DNA from: Manihot esculenta
Taxonomy: Eukaryota > Streptophyta > Magnoliopsida > Malpighiales > Euphorbiaceae
DNA: 64,000 bases
Reading direction: 5' to 3'
Assembly: GCF_001659605.2 (NCBI RefSeq)
Contig: NC_035174.2
Span: 2,916,389 to 2,980,388, forward strand
The stretch's first letter is position 1, and each line of letters opens with the position of its first letter. The position numbers and the translations under genes were made by a program. The notes under the pieces are model-generated. The model was not told the DNA's origin. It worked only from the letters and a program-made list of their open reading frames with translations, and ran no database searches. Positions 1 through 11,399 of the stretch are shown piece after piece.

Positions 1-1053
1 AGTTTAGTCCCTCATTTGAGTCCACCTGTGTAGGTACGGACCAGAGGAATCAGGGACATCAGCAGTGAGTCCAGAGTCAAAACCTGCAGAGTCAGTTCAG
101 AGAGAACTACAGGTGAGTGGAATTAACTTAATGTTTTAATATGAGAACTGAATATTTTCTCATGCTTCATGCATCATGAATATGCTATAGGGTGAGTGCA
201 TTAGTGTACACAAAGATGATGCATTGCATTTATCCTTGTACTTGGCATTGCTCCTTGTACATTGCTTATGTGAGACGGCACGGACTTCGTGAGGATTCAT
301 TAGCCCTCAGAGGAAAGACCTGGAACAGCCCTACGGGGACCAGGCACATATATAAAGACCTGGAACAGCCCTACGGGGACCAGGCACATATATAAAGACC
401 TGGAACAGCCCTACGGGGACCAGGCACATGGTACTTAGGTACCCCAGATGAGATAGAGGGAGTTTTGATCCGTCCGGCCGAGGTTATGTGATTATGTGTT
501 GCATTCCATGAGAGCATGTTTTATCACCTGTATTTGCCTATTCTACTCACTGGGCTATTGTAGCTCATCCCTCTCCCCTAACTCCAGTTGTGCAGGTTCA
601 GAGGTCAGAGACAGGTCAGCAGGGTACAGGAAGAGTTCAGAGTCTTGTAATAGCTAGTGTGGACATGTAAATGTAAAGAGATCGTGTATATGTACAGTGT
701 ATAGCATAGTGCTTGACTTATAAGACTTGTAATCCCTTTGTGGAGTCACATGATCAGTTTATATATGTTTCTTTATTGTTGTATGTTTATGAGCAAAACC
801 AGGCTTAACATTATGAGTTTGATCCGCCTAGAGCCATGAGGAGCTCTAGTAGGGATTAGTAGAGCACAGAGAGAGTGCATGCACAGGTTAAGCCTTGGAA
901 TGAAGAACAGTTTTATGTTTTACAGCAAATGTATGATCATGTATGGGATTTCACAGGTATACAGACAGGATAGCAGGCTTACTACGGGTCCCGGCGACCT
1001 TAAGTCGATCTGGATCCTAGTGCCGGTGGCAGTTCGGTTTCCGGGCTGTTACA
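1..1053 (+). repeat. Partial LTR-like unit A (Ty3/gypsy type), cut by window start
   Basis: This unit resembles unit B at 1054-2682 throughout: both carry a 'ctcatttgagtccacctgtg' block, a 'gctcactgggct' block followed by 'cctctcccctaac', and a closing block with 'ctacgggtcccggcg' and 'tcgatctggatcctag' ending in GTTACA. That ending and the TG that follows suit LTR boundaries. No gag-pol is visible. Only the 3' part lies in the window. The orientation is the reading that puts the TG start left and the CA end right. The gypsy assignment is inference from general appearance. Confidence 0.55.
314..430 (+). repeat. 40-bp tandem repeat, about 2.9 copies
   Basis: A 40-bp unit starting aaagacctggaacagcccta repeats at 314, 354 and 394 with almost no change. 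It sits inside LTR-like unit A. Unit B has a looser triplication of a related 'aaagaccaggtgtggcc' motif at about 1910-2060, so the tandem array seems to be a shared but independently evolving part of the LTR. Confidence 0.85.
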
Positions 1054-2682
1054 TGTGGGAGAGTGTATGCATGATTGGGAGAGGGCAAGTGAGATTATGG
1101 GTTGTTTTAATGGTTTTGGCTTATGTGGGTCATAAGCTATTTATGTGTGCTTTTTGATGTTGTTTTTGGAGTTTAATCTAGTTGTTAAGCTCCTTGATGC
1201 ATGGTTAAGGATTTATGCATGTTTTTGAGAAGTTGTATGCATATTTAGGATGTTTGAAGGCTTGTTTGTGTATGAGGCTGAGTTCTGGATGAACTCAGGT
1301 TCGGCAGCCGAAGGGACTTTCGGCCGCCGAACCTGCCTGTGGAGGCAGCTTTTGGCTGCCGAACCTTGCCCCCGAAAGTTGGACTTTCGGCTCTGGAGGG
1401 GAGATTCGGCCGCCGAAGGTGCCGCCGAAAGTGTCTGAGTTTCGGCTCTGGAGGGACTTTCGGCCGCCGAACCTGTCGCCGAAAGTGCCCTGTCCAGCCT
1501 TTTCTTGGGTATTTTTATGCATGCTTTGATGATGTTTTAGGGGGTTTTTGGGGAGTTGTTTATGAGTTGTTTAGAGTGTGTTTGGTCCCTCATTTGAGTC
1601 CACCTGTGTAGGATCGGACCCAAGGAACCGAGGTGTTCAGCAGTGAGTTAGCTGCTTCATAGTTAGCCCAGAGCTAGTCAGAGGTGAGTAGAACTGAACC
1701 TTATGTTTTTGTTAAATTTAAAACAATTGATTTAAGCATGTTCATGCATCACGAATACCATGTTATGTAATAGGTTGTTTGCATTAGAATTCACGAATAT
1801 GATGCATTGCATAATACGATGATGATGATGTGGATGAATATTGAATGATCCTCTAGCCCTCGGTACGATATGATATGATATGATATGACATGGTATGACA
1901 TGAGATGGAAAGACCAGGTGTGGCCTAATCGCCCTTGGCAATACATTATATGTAAGAAAAGACCAGGTGTGGCCTAATCGCCCCTGGCATAGTTGGACAT
2001 GTTATGATATGAGTTATGTAAGAAAAGACCAGGTGTGGCCTTATCGCCCCTGGCACAGTTGGACATGTTACGATTTGTGGAGGGCTATTGGTGACAAGTT
2101 CATCCTTGATGTGATATGTTTGTGATGTGATGCATTTCATGAAAGCATATGTTCAAATGATTTTTTTTATTATCGTTCTGCTCACTGGGCTTTATAGCTC
2201 ACCCCTCTCCCCTAACCCCAGGTTTGCAGGGTCAGAGATAGTTCAGGAAGTCAACAGGATATGACTATGGTTATGATATGTAATAGAATAGTAGTGGACA
2301 TGATGTAATGTAAGGTTATGTAATAATGTAAAAGAGTTGTATTGTAAAATGATATTATGTAATGTGTTCAGAGTTATAGTATTGTGCTTGGCTCGAGTTG
2401 GATAATCCCTTTGTACATGAGTTTTATATTATGTTGATATATGTGTTGGACCGAGTTTGACATAGGGTATGCTGACCCTAGGGGTTCTATGAGTTCAGTC
2501 ATAGTGCATACACAGGTCAAGCTTGGTAAAGGTAAAGTTTTAAATGTTTTATGGAAATGTATGATCATGTTTGGGATTATACCAACTGTACAGGATGCAT
2601 AGTAGGCTTGCTACGGGTCCCGGCGGCCTTATGTCGATCTGGATCCTAGCACCGGTAGCGGTCCGATTTCTGGATCGTTACA
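1054..2682 (+). repeat. LTR-like unit B (Ty3/gypsy type), about 1.63 kb
   Basis: The unit begins TGTGGGAGAG directly after the GTTACA end of unit A and ends in GTTACA itself, consistent with TG...CA LTR ends. The 3' kilobase is homologous to unit A but clearly diverged. I found no 5-bp target duplication: TTACA on the left and ATCAC on the right do not match. No primer-binding site follows. It may be a solo LTR or part of a tandem or nested arrangement. Confidence 0.5.
1300..1490. repeat. GC-rich cluster of TTCGGCCGCCGAA palindromes
   Basis: Within an otherwise AT-leaning LTR, the near-palindrome ttcggccgccgaa (or ttcggcagccgaa, ttggctgccgaa) recurs about five times at 1300, 1319, about 1353, about 1405 and about 1460. 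It alternates with 'gactttcggctctggaggg' blocks. The arms could pair within and between copies and form a branched hairpin in single-stranded DNA or RNA. Confidence 0.8.
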
Positions 2683-5600
2683 ATCACGGTAGGTGTAGAC
2701 CTCAAAAACTGACCCCTGACACCAAGCCAGTCCAACTAAAATAACCTTAGGACTTAGCCTAGAAATAGGTTCAGGTATTGAAAAGACAAAACGTTCATAA
2801 AGCATACAGTTGTCTCAACGAATTATATAGTTGTGTCAACAAGTAACAGTCATAAAACACATTAAAGTCACAGACGTGCAAATAAAACTCAAACCATTAT
2901 CAAGAAACCAAGATAAGAAAATAGACCAGAAAGTCAATTTATTATTCATTGGTTAGCTACACCATTGGAGTTCGTTACATAAGCAGCAGGGGAGGGAGAA
3001 GCAGAACTAACTAAATTATTATTAACAGGAGCACTAGAAGAGTCAACCTCCTTGCAGGGTAGAAGGCAAAGGAGAGGAATCCTTGGGAAGGGAGTTATTA
3101 TCCTCTCCATAGCGGACCTCCTTGTCGTTAGAATCGAATTTCGGAGCTCTCAGGTTAGCTAATAGAGCGAAAGGGGTATCACAGGCAATCTTGAGGCCTT
3201 GATTGTAGCCAATAATGAACATCCAGAATGCCTCCTCATAGACCTTCTTCTGCAGCTCCTCTGAGCTCTTGTACTCCTGCAACTGTTCTTCGCAGGCCCG
3301 CTGAACCTTGTCCTTAGTAGCCTTGGCATCCCTCAGCAGAGAAGCACACCTCTCCTCTAGAGCCGAGATCTCCTGATAGAGTTGTTGTTGCTAAAGATGA
3401 GATTTCTCCACCGCTAGAGTCATGCCTTTCAGGTCATCGGCTTGCTTGTTAAATTCCTGCTGAAGAACAGTAGCATGAGCCAAGGACTCATCTCGCTGAC
3501 AATGAGTCTCTTTTAAGGAAGACGACTGCGCAAGGGCTTCATCCCTTTTAGACTCTGCTACAGAGGCCCACTTAGATGACTGGATGACCTCCTCCCTTAA
3601 TTCCCTAGTTGCCTGGTGAGGTTTGTGACTTGCCCTTTAAGGTTAATAATGTACTCACAACACACCGTCGTGGCAGCTAGATTTTCATCTTGTCGCGCCT
3701 CTTCGACGAGATAGTCCATAGAGCTCTGAAGAGATTGGTTTCGCACATCAATCTCCATGAACGTATCCAAGGATTGCCACAGAAAAGAAAAAGGTGTTAG
3801 AAAACTTCAAATTAGAGTATGGGAAAGAAAGGCAAGTAACTCACTCATATTGTCCTTTAGAGAACGCGAGCTGCAAACGGATTGCTATTTAGTGGCACAG
3901 GCCCAATTGCAGACAACCGCGAGGAACCAGGGATCAGAGACATCTGAAACTCCCCCGGACACCTTGTTGCATAGCATTCCAATGGAGCCCGGTGTGGAGT
4001 CAACGCCGACCTCAGTAGGATTCAGTAGATCATTGTCGGGCGCAAAAGACAAATTCTCCACTGCCCTCTTCCCTTTATTGATGGAAGGGGGAGGGCCTAC
4101 CTCAACAGATGCAGAGATCCTAGCTCGCTTGGCAGCCCTACCCTCTATGACAATATTGTTCATAGCCTAGATAGGAGAAACACTCAGAGTTGGAGACCTA
4201 GTGCCTTCCTTTGAGTTGTCCTCCTTCGATTTGTTGACGACGATGGGGTCCTTAGAGACCTCCTTTGGAGCAGCAGGAGTCTTAGAGGAGGCCGGCGTCT
4301 TGGGAATAGATGCTGCAAAATAAGAATCTTCTGACACCGGCACCAAAGCTAGCGAAGGTGTAGGGGTGCGAGTAGGAGGACGAGTTGATGACGTTTGAGC
4401 CGCAACATGAAAAACCTCCCTTGAGACATCGGCAACAAATTTATTAGCTTTAAAAGCAGCCATAGTGTCCTTCAGGTTCTCCCGAGACTGGGTGAAGTTC
4501 TTGGAAAACTTAATCTTGTCCACCGGCATGTCAAAAGCTGGAAAAAAAATAAAGATTTAGTTAGAACTTAGTATGACAAAGGAAAAACACAAGAGAAAAA
4601 CTTAAAAGTATCGGCTTGTTGACAGTCTTATTGGGAGGACATTAACATGTACTTCTCAACATCATATTTCTTCTTTACAAATGTTAGTCGAAAAAGGTAG
4701 ATCTGATTTATGAGGTTTAGCCTAGGGAACTCATTGCAATCCTGAGGCACCTCCCCCCAAGAGAGGTCAACATCCCACTCAACCCCTGAGCTCTCCTTTA
4801 GCTCAACAATGACGAAATGCTCTACTCAGCTCTTAATAGAAACTTTATAGCCAATAAAGATGAATAACCCAGCTCGAAGACCAAAATAATAAAACCCGTG
4901 GGAAGACCTAACTAAATGAAAGAAGGTAGAGAATAAATTAACAGAAGGGGCAAAACCTCAGCATAGACAGATAGGTTCGAAGCAATACATGAATAAGATG
5001 GAGCTAGGAGATAACAATCGAGGAGTTACCCTAAAACGCTGGAAGACCTCGATGAAAAAAGGGGTAAAAGAAAAAGTTAATCCGAACTCGTATTGCTTTA
5101 TGAAAAAGACCAAATTGCGTCCCTGCTGAGCATCTACCAAGCCTCTAGGAGGTGGGTTAGGAAGGACTATACCCTTATTACGCAGGGGCGCCCTAATCTT
5201 AAAAATCTCTATATCTATTAGGTCGCGAGAAAAATATTAAAGCAGGGAAGAAGAAGTGACAGAGGAGACTAAACCGTCCATCACATGTATCTCAGTAGAA
5301 GCCATGAGAGGAGCAATATTAATCAAAGAATTGAGGTAATCAAGAGAATGGAGGCTAAATAGCCAAAGCGATGCAAAATGAAGAGCAACAAGCAAAAGTG
5401 AGGATTCAAAGTGAGGAAGACGAAAGAAGTAACGTCTAACAGAATCCACTTCTTGAGCCGCACAAAAATAATTGAGAATTTTAAAATTTACTCCCTCACT
5501 GATCATGAAATAATTAATAAGAGAGTAAATGGGTACTTGATGACTACCAGACTCCAGACCACTAGGCCTACCGCAGCCCAATTGGAAAGGGCTAGACTGG

Positions 5601-5777
5601 CCTGATGCTGGCCCACTACGCAATGAAAAGATAAGCCTCATGCCATTGCAGGCCCATCCCAGTGAGTTGGGTACGACTTGAACGAGCTTGGGGCAATCCG
5701 GCCCAAATGATTGCCAGTCTTCATATAAAGTCAAAGTTTGAATACTAGGAATCATGTCCAAATATGATGCTTAAGAG
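2683..5777 (-). mobile_element. Decayed gypsy-type element, broken gag-like / coiled-coil reading frame
   Basis: Read on the minus strand from about 5305 downward, several disjoint frames line up in the order seen in plant proteins annotated as 'putative gypsy type transposon' (Pfam Transposase_28 type). First comes a short N-terminus at 5305-5237. Next is a segment at 5140-4958 with the typical FGLTFSFTPFF...F..VTP pattern. A 'GFYYFGLRAG' segment follows near 4890, then a Pro/Ser/Thr-rich piece (4529-4167). A long Glu/Gln/Lys-rich coiled coil (about 3750-3043) ends the series. Stops and frame changes interrupt it repeatedly (for example near 3610 and 3390), so it cannot make one protein. No RT, integrase or matching LTR pair is visible here. 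The exact element limits are unknown. Confidence 0.6.
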
Positions 5778-5931
5778 AATTAAATAGTCGCCTGACGAGA
5801 GTGAGGATGCGGTACGCACGTATAGACTGCCCACGTGAAAATAACACTGAAAGGAATTAAATAGCCGCTTGGCAAGGGTGAAGATGCAGTATGCACGTAT
5901 AGACTACTTGCGTAAAAGTGACACATAAGTA
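5778..5931. repeat. 77-bp tandem duplication
   Basis: Two copies, 5778-5854 and 5855-5931, share an 'aattaaatag' start and a 'cgcacgtatagact' / 'tgcacgtatagact' core. They differ at several positions. This marks the upstream end of the decayed element on its left. Confidence 0.75.
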
Positions 5932-7085
5932 CGGGTGTAGGAAGATGGTAGCACTCCCAAAAAAGACAAGAAGGAATATGAATTAAAGGAAAAAAAAAGA
6001 AAATAGAAACTAAAGTTACCAAAACACGATTAATCCTAAATCTATTCTCCGATCTCAAACATCACAATTTATTTTTTTGTTATTCTCTATTAAATAAATA
6101 AAAATTAATTTATTTAATAATTATTTATAAAATAAGATCTGTTGAAACAAATGACCACATAATTTCTAAACCATTAAAATCTCAAATATGGAGAAAAAAG
6201 GCTAAATGTTGGACCTCCTACAAAACCTTGTTCAGCTCCAACAAAGCGCGCATAAACAATGCTTAGTTTTTAATGACAGAAGCAGCAGTCAACACCCTAA
6301 CCCAGCTCAACAGGATAACAATTCTGATGTTCAGTGATTTGTTTGGTTTCAAGCAAGTTAAATCCAACAACACTCTTTCATTTACATACCCCAATGTTTC
6401 GAGGATATGTTGCGTTTGATCTGTAATTACCGCACCTCTTCACCATTGGAGAGAACTCCAGAAAAAAGAAGAAAAGGATTGCAGAAGAATAAAAGAAGAT
6501 ATATAAAGCCAAAAGAAATTTTAACACCAATGCTATATATACACTTGGTCTCCAAAATCGATTACACTTCCTTTGCAGCTATGAATAACATATTATTTCC
6601 TCTTGAAGCTACTCCTTACTTACAGCCTATTGGTTTGGGATGGGTATCTATAATATTTATTTACAACTCGTAGACACAAGTAGGCAAAATTCAACAATGT
6701 TAGGACCTTGGAAGGATTTATCTGCACCGCCATCAGCGTATGTGAAAGCTCCTGTCACAATTAGCCATCAACAACAAGCCGTTAAAGCAATATGCTAAAA
6801 TGCACGCCAAAAGCACATTTTCACTTTGAATTCTGTCACATTTTCACCGCTAAAATGCACGCCACTAGTAAGAAATGATATCTTCGTGAAAGAGAGGGAA
6901 GGAAACAAAATTTATTTGTAACTGTGCTCGAGAATCAGATTAGCAAAGGCATGAAAAGGCAACCAGTAATTAGATCGGCATGAAGGGGCAACCAGTTATT
7001 AGATCGGCATGGCGTTGCGTGTAGTTGTAGGCTATAGTCTCAAGGCCAACATAGGAGTAAGAAACAAATTCATCAGGATATAATG
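5932..7085. other. Intergenic, 3' flank of the TPX2-like gene
   Basis: AT-rich sequence with no convincing coding region. A short open frame at 6407-6673 (+) has no family I recognise and biased low-complexity codons. The part next to 7085 is presumably the 3' UTR of the minus-strand TPX2-like gene. Confidence 0.6.
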
Positions 7086-10000
7086 CTACCTGTTGATTTG
7101 TGGTACTATTGAACGCACCCTCCCATTGCTTCCACATTGAAAAGGTTTGCCACAAAGCCTTTGTGATTTGGCAGCATTCTTCATCTATTAGATTGGTGTC
7201 ATCAGACCATCATTCACTTCTCACTGGAGCTTAAATACCATGTGAACGTAAGAGCTTGAATTATGCATGCATGGGGACAAACCATCATACCTTATATCCT
7301 GGATGGAGAGAATCTGGTGCATTCTCCTTTGACCCCTTGATTCAGATAATTGAAGTGTTTGCATATTAATAACAATAAATCATAACTATAGAAAGAAGTT
7401 TGGAGCCCTACAAATCAAAAGTTTCAAGGAACTAACCTTATGATGCAGTGGCATTTTTGACCGAGATTTTGCATCAGAGTCTTCAGATTTTAGGGAGAGC
7501 TGAATACGGTTTGAAGAAAGCATAGGAATGTATGGACAGGGAGAGTGTTAATCCGTTAAGTTTTTTTTTTTTTTTTAAATAAAAAATGCAAAATCAAATC
7601 ATCAAAGACATCAATCAAACCTTACTAAATGCTTCTATTGGTGGCTCATTGGGGAATCTTCTATCATTCGGAATATTGCGTTCCTAGGAAGAAGTAAAAG
7701 CATAGGATTAAAGCAACCCAAATAATCAAATGATGAGACAGAATCAGAGAGCAGAGTCTGGAAGACACTAATATCTTGTTACTTGCAAATATCTGTGTGA
7801 GACCAAATATAGCTCCAGTAGTTAATAATCTCTAACACCACAAATTAGCAATAGGCCTATCATGAAATTCATATCACCTTTTTATTAAGACAGCGAGCTT
7901 TAAATTTATCAAGTGCTTCCAATTTCTCCTTTAAGGCGGCAACAGGGGTTACTCTGTTCAAAAACAGTGGCCACCTCTTCAAGTAACTATTATGAAACCT
8001 TTAACAATTAGTATGCGCTATTATTCCAGGAATTTTACCTTCTAGAGCTTTTGGTTTGATTTTGTGGACTAGGGCTAGAACTCGGTGCTTTTGCTGCCTG
8101 GAATGAGTAAATGGTTAATGTAAAACATGTCAATATCAATTTAAGTAGCACAACTATCAGAGGTTGGATGTGGACAATTGTTTATTCACATACGTTAACA
8201 GATTCATATTGCATAGCCCTCTTTGACGTCCTCAAATGAAACACCTAAAAGCCGTGAAAAAAGTAGGAGTGAGAAACCATAAAGTACGCTTGAAGGCTCC
8301 AGACGTTTCCAGAAAAAGAGCATATGTAAGACACTGACACGTGTTTACCAATTACCTGAAATTCTGGTAGCTGCGGAGTGCTCTTTTTAGCGAGGGGAAG
8401 TGAAGGAGCCTCAAGAATCTGCCAAGCCCAAGAAACATTTAGAAAAGATCCAATATTGACCTTCTATCTATAAACAGTAGCTTTATACAGTTCCCACAAG
8501 GTTTGGAGAGAGAATAAAACTCGGTTCTGATTGAGAGTACCTACTTTTTTATTCAAGGGTCTTGCTTTAAAGGTAGAAGCATTTGATTTTGTATTTTCAA
8601 CCGACTCCACGTTAATCTTGGACCTGAAAATTCAGAACAGTGAACAGAAATAACAAACCTATAGCAAATCAGACAATATTGCCCGGTTCAAGACTTCAAG
8701 CCTCCAATGCAAGTATGAAGAGAGAAAAAGGAAGAGGATATGATAACTGAAAACATGTGAATGCTACCTACGCCTTTCTGCCCTACAAGCTGTTTCTAGA
8801 TTAGGTTCTCTCGGAATTGTAGCTTTCGGTTTCGCAAATGATGTACGAACGTCAACTAGTCCAACCTGCAACATAAATCTTGAGTTATCGGAATTGCGGA
8901 TAACAAGGATAATATTTACCCAAAATACAGCTAGAAAATCTCTGCAATTGGGGAATTGTTGAAAATTTCCCAGGGAAATATCAGCACTATATTAAAATAA
9001 AATTCCAAAGTAACCATGCACTTCCTGAGATATATATCTGACCTTTTTTGGTGCCTTGTGTAAAAAAAGAGCTTGATGCTTCAAACGAGCAACCTGCGTT
9101 GCAATTCAATCAGTTTTTTGAGGCTTTGATGGTTGAAATTCGTTATAGCTGTTGTGTTCTATAATGCAGAAAGGAAGAAGGTGACAAGAGAGAGAGGGAT
9201 GATGCCTAGCTACTTCAAACTCAAAAACACAAATATTGATTTGCAAATGCAAAAAAGAAAACAGATGTCGCTTCATTTTCAATTTCAAAGTTTAAATATA
9301 TTTGTGAAGAAGAAAGCCTCACTTATGATTGAATAAATTAAAGCGAGGATAATTTTTTTAGTGCACTTGCATGAATAATCGAGCTGGGTTCCATTCACGA
9401 ATAAGAAAGCCCGAGCCCCGACTCATGATTATTAGATAAAGAATAAATAAGTTAAAGCCCGTGATACCGAAATATAAATTTTTATTGCACCTTGCGGGAA
9501 AAACCGGCCTCGAGCTTTTGCCTTTTGGTAGCCTGGGTTCCGTTCATGGAAGAATTCCGTGAACTCTTCTCGTCATCTTTTACCAACTTCTGGGACATAT
9601 TGTCCTCATTTTTAACTAACTTCTGAGATCTACAAATTTCATTAAGATTAGCCCAACAACTAAATGAAACAACTGAATATAACACTCAATTATCAGTAAT
9701 CAGTGTGATAACTAGATAAATAAAACATACCTTCTTAGTAATCGGTCACATTGAATTTGTGGAGGACAATTTTGCTTGGCCAACAGACTTGCCGTGGGAT
9801 TCATGAAACTTGAACTCTTCAGTAGACGTGACTTGACCGGTGATTTGGGTTCATCATATGATTGTAATTCTGCAGAAATCAATGGTCATAAACTACGGCA
9901 AGATTAAAGGATAAAAGAGAAACACAACTAAGCTTCGTTCATACAATAATTCAGTGATTATCACGTGAACAGCTAAAGGGACGAATGTTTAGCATTTAAT

Positions 10001-10799
10001 TATTTCGATTCAGCGACATAATTTCATTACTCGTAAAAACACCAAATAACTTGCATTTGGAAGGGTCACCTAGTGAACATCCGAGTCTTCTCATCATTAA
10101 ATAAAATACTAAAAAGAAGCTGAAATTCTAAAACCTAAAAATGTATCCGAGTTATTAGTCGCTGACGTAGCTTCAGAGTTCATCCTGGTAGACAAGTCAG
10201 CGCTGATGGAATAAATGTTTACAGCATCTCTGAGAATGAAAGAGGAATTCCACTTTTCACTGGAACGCTTGGTTAACAATTCAGTTTTGTATTGAGAACT
10301 AAAATTTAAGACCGAAATACAATTAGTTAGCACTTGTAGAACAGTCAATTACAAACAAGAGTTTCAAAATTGATTAAGGCAGCTACAGGCTACAAGCATT
10401 AACTGCTTATGAGAAACCGTCTTTTTAAACTATTTTTCAATTATAAATTATGATCAGTACTTCTATTGGCTAAATACAACATATATAATCTTCCATTTCA
10501 TGCCAAAGAAACCATACTCAAAAGCAAGCCAATCTAGACTCCTGTTTTTGGAAAAAATAAATAAAGGAGATAAGAAGATGAAGAAGGTTTTGATCTGATA
10601 CAGGTAGTATTCATGAGAGAATCTTACGCAGGGTAGAACAAAATCCTGTGGTTTCAAACCAGCGCTCAGCTTCTCGAGCCTCGAAATCGGTTTCTGGCCG
10701 GGTGAAATCGTAATACGTAGCTGCATCAAACTCGTAATCAATATCGATTTCTTTAGCAAAAAAATGCTCAACATAAACTTCTTCCATATCGAAATCCAT
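7086..10799 (-). CDS. TPX2-like (TPXL2/TPXL3-type) microtubule-associated protein, 15 exons
   Basis: TPX2-family proteins bind spindle microtubules and activate Aurora kinase in dividing plant cells. Exons read on the minus strand are 10799-10628, 10298-10135, 9869-9731, 9629-9491, 9093-9043, 8865-8768, 8623-8545, 8418-8356, 8244-8194, 8097-8039, 7974-7878, 7683-7621, 7499-7437, 7335-7291 and 7184-7086 (stop TAG). Diagnostic segments are an N-terminal IDYEFDAATYYDFTRPE block (Aurora-binding region), MNPTASLLAKQN, ATKRQKLE, two FKAR-LNKK motifs, an ILEAPSLPL...PQLPEFQ block, and the C-terminal LCGKPFQCGS block. The total is about 459 residues, shorter than Arabidopsis TPX2 and near TPXL2/3. 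All splice phases agree except exon 1 to exon 2, where the only donor I see (after 10628) leaves one base but exon 2 needs two. Either a frameshift lies near 10640 or the first junction is misread, so a recent pseudogene is possible. Confidence 0.8.
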
Positions 10800-11375
10800 T
10801 CTCGTCCCTCCTTCTCTGAGAGAAAAAAATGAGGTCCTTAAATATGCATTTCACACAAAATTGTAACAAAATTTGCGGTATTCATTCATCTGAAGAAAGC
10901 TGACATATTCTCCATTTCTATATACCTTTTGTTCTTGGAAAAAGAGAATAAAAAATTACGGTTTTGGCTTCAGAGGATAAATCCTGAGGAAAGAATTATT
11001 AACATGAGTTGATTCTCGTTACTTTCCTTTTTGTCTCTGTTGATAGCTTAGGGTAAGGTATCGTGTATCGATTTTGCAAATTTGTCTCGATTTCTCCCTT
11101 TCTCTCCCTTCTTTCACCCCAAACTTTCTCGGGAAAATGAGAGAGAAAGTTATAGTGATGTGGCTTCTCTCCCAAAACTTTCCAGGAAAATGAGGGAGAG
11201 AGATGTGGAGATGGAGAGAAAGTTGTGAAAATGTGACTAAGCAAATCCTAATTTCTGGATGGGGAAATGATAGAAACGATTTTTATACAAGTGAACGGCG
11301 ATAATTACGCTGGATATAATACAATTGGAAGGAAGGAACGAAAAAAACAGAACAGAACAGAGCAGAGCATGGACG

Positions 11376-11384
11376 TTATATATA
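11376..11384 (-). promoter_or_regulatory. Candidate TATA box of the TPX2-like gene
   Basis: TATATATAA on the minus strand, about 580 bases before the ATG at 10799. The intervening leader is CT-rich and holds a roughly 60-bp imperfect direct repeat (about 11110-11220) around 'aactttctcgggaaaatgag'. Transcript data would be needed to confirm the start site. Confidence 0.35.
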
Positions 11385-11399
11385 GGTAGGGTGGTGGTT

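Noticed and set aside
6407..6673. 88-codon plus-strand frame as a gene
   Set aside because: AT-rich random-looking composition and no recognisable motif next to the TPX2-like 3' flank.
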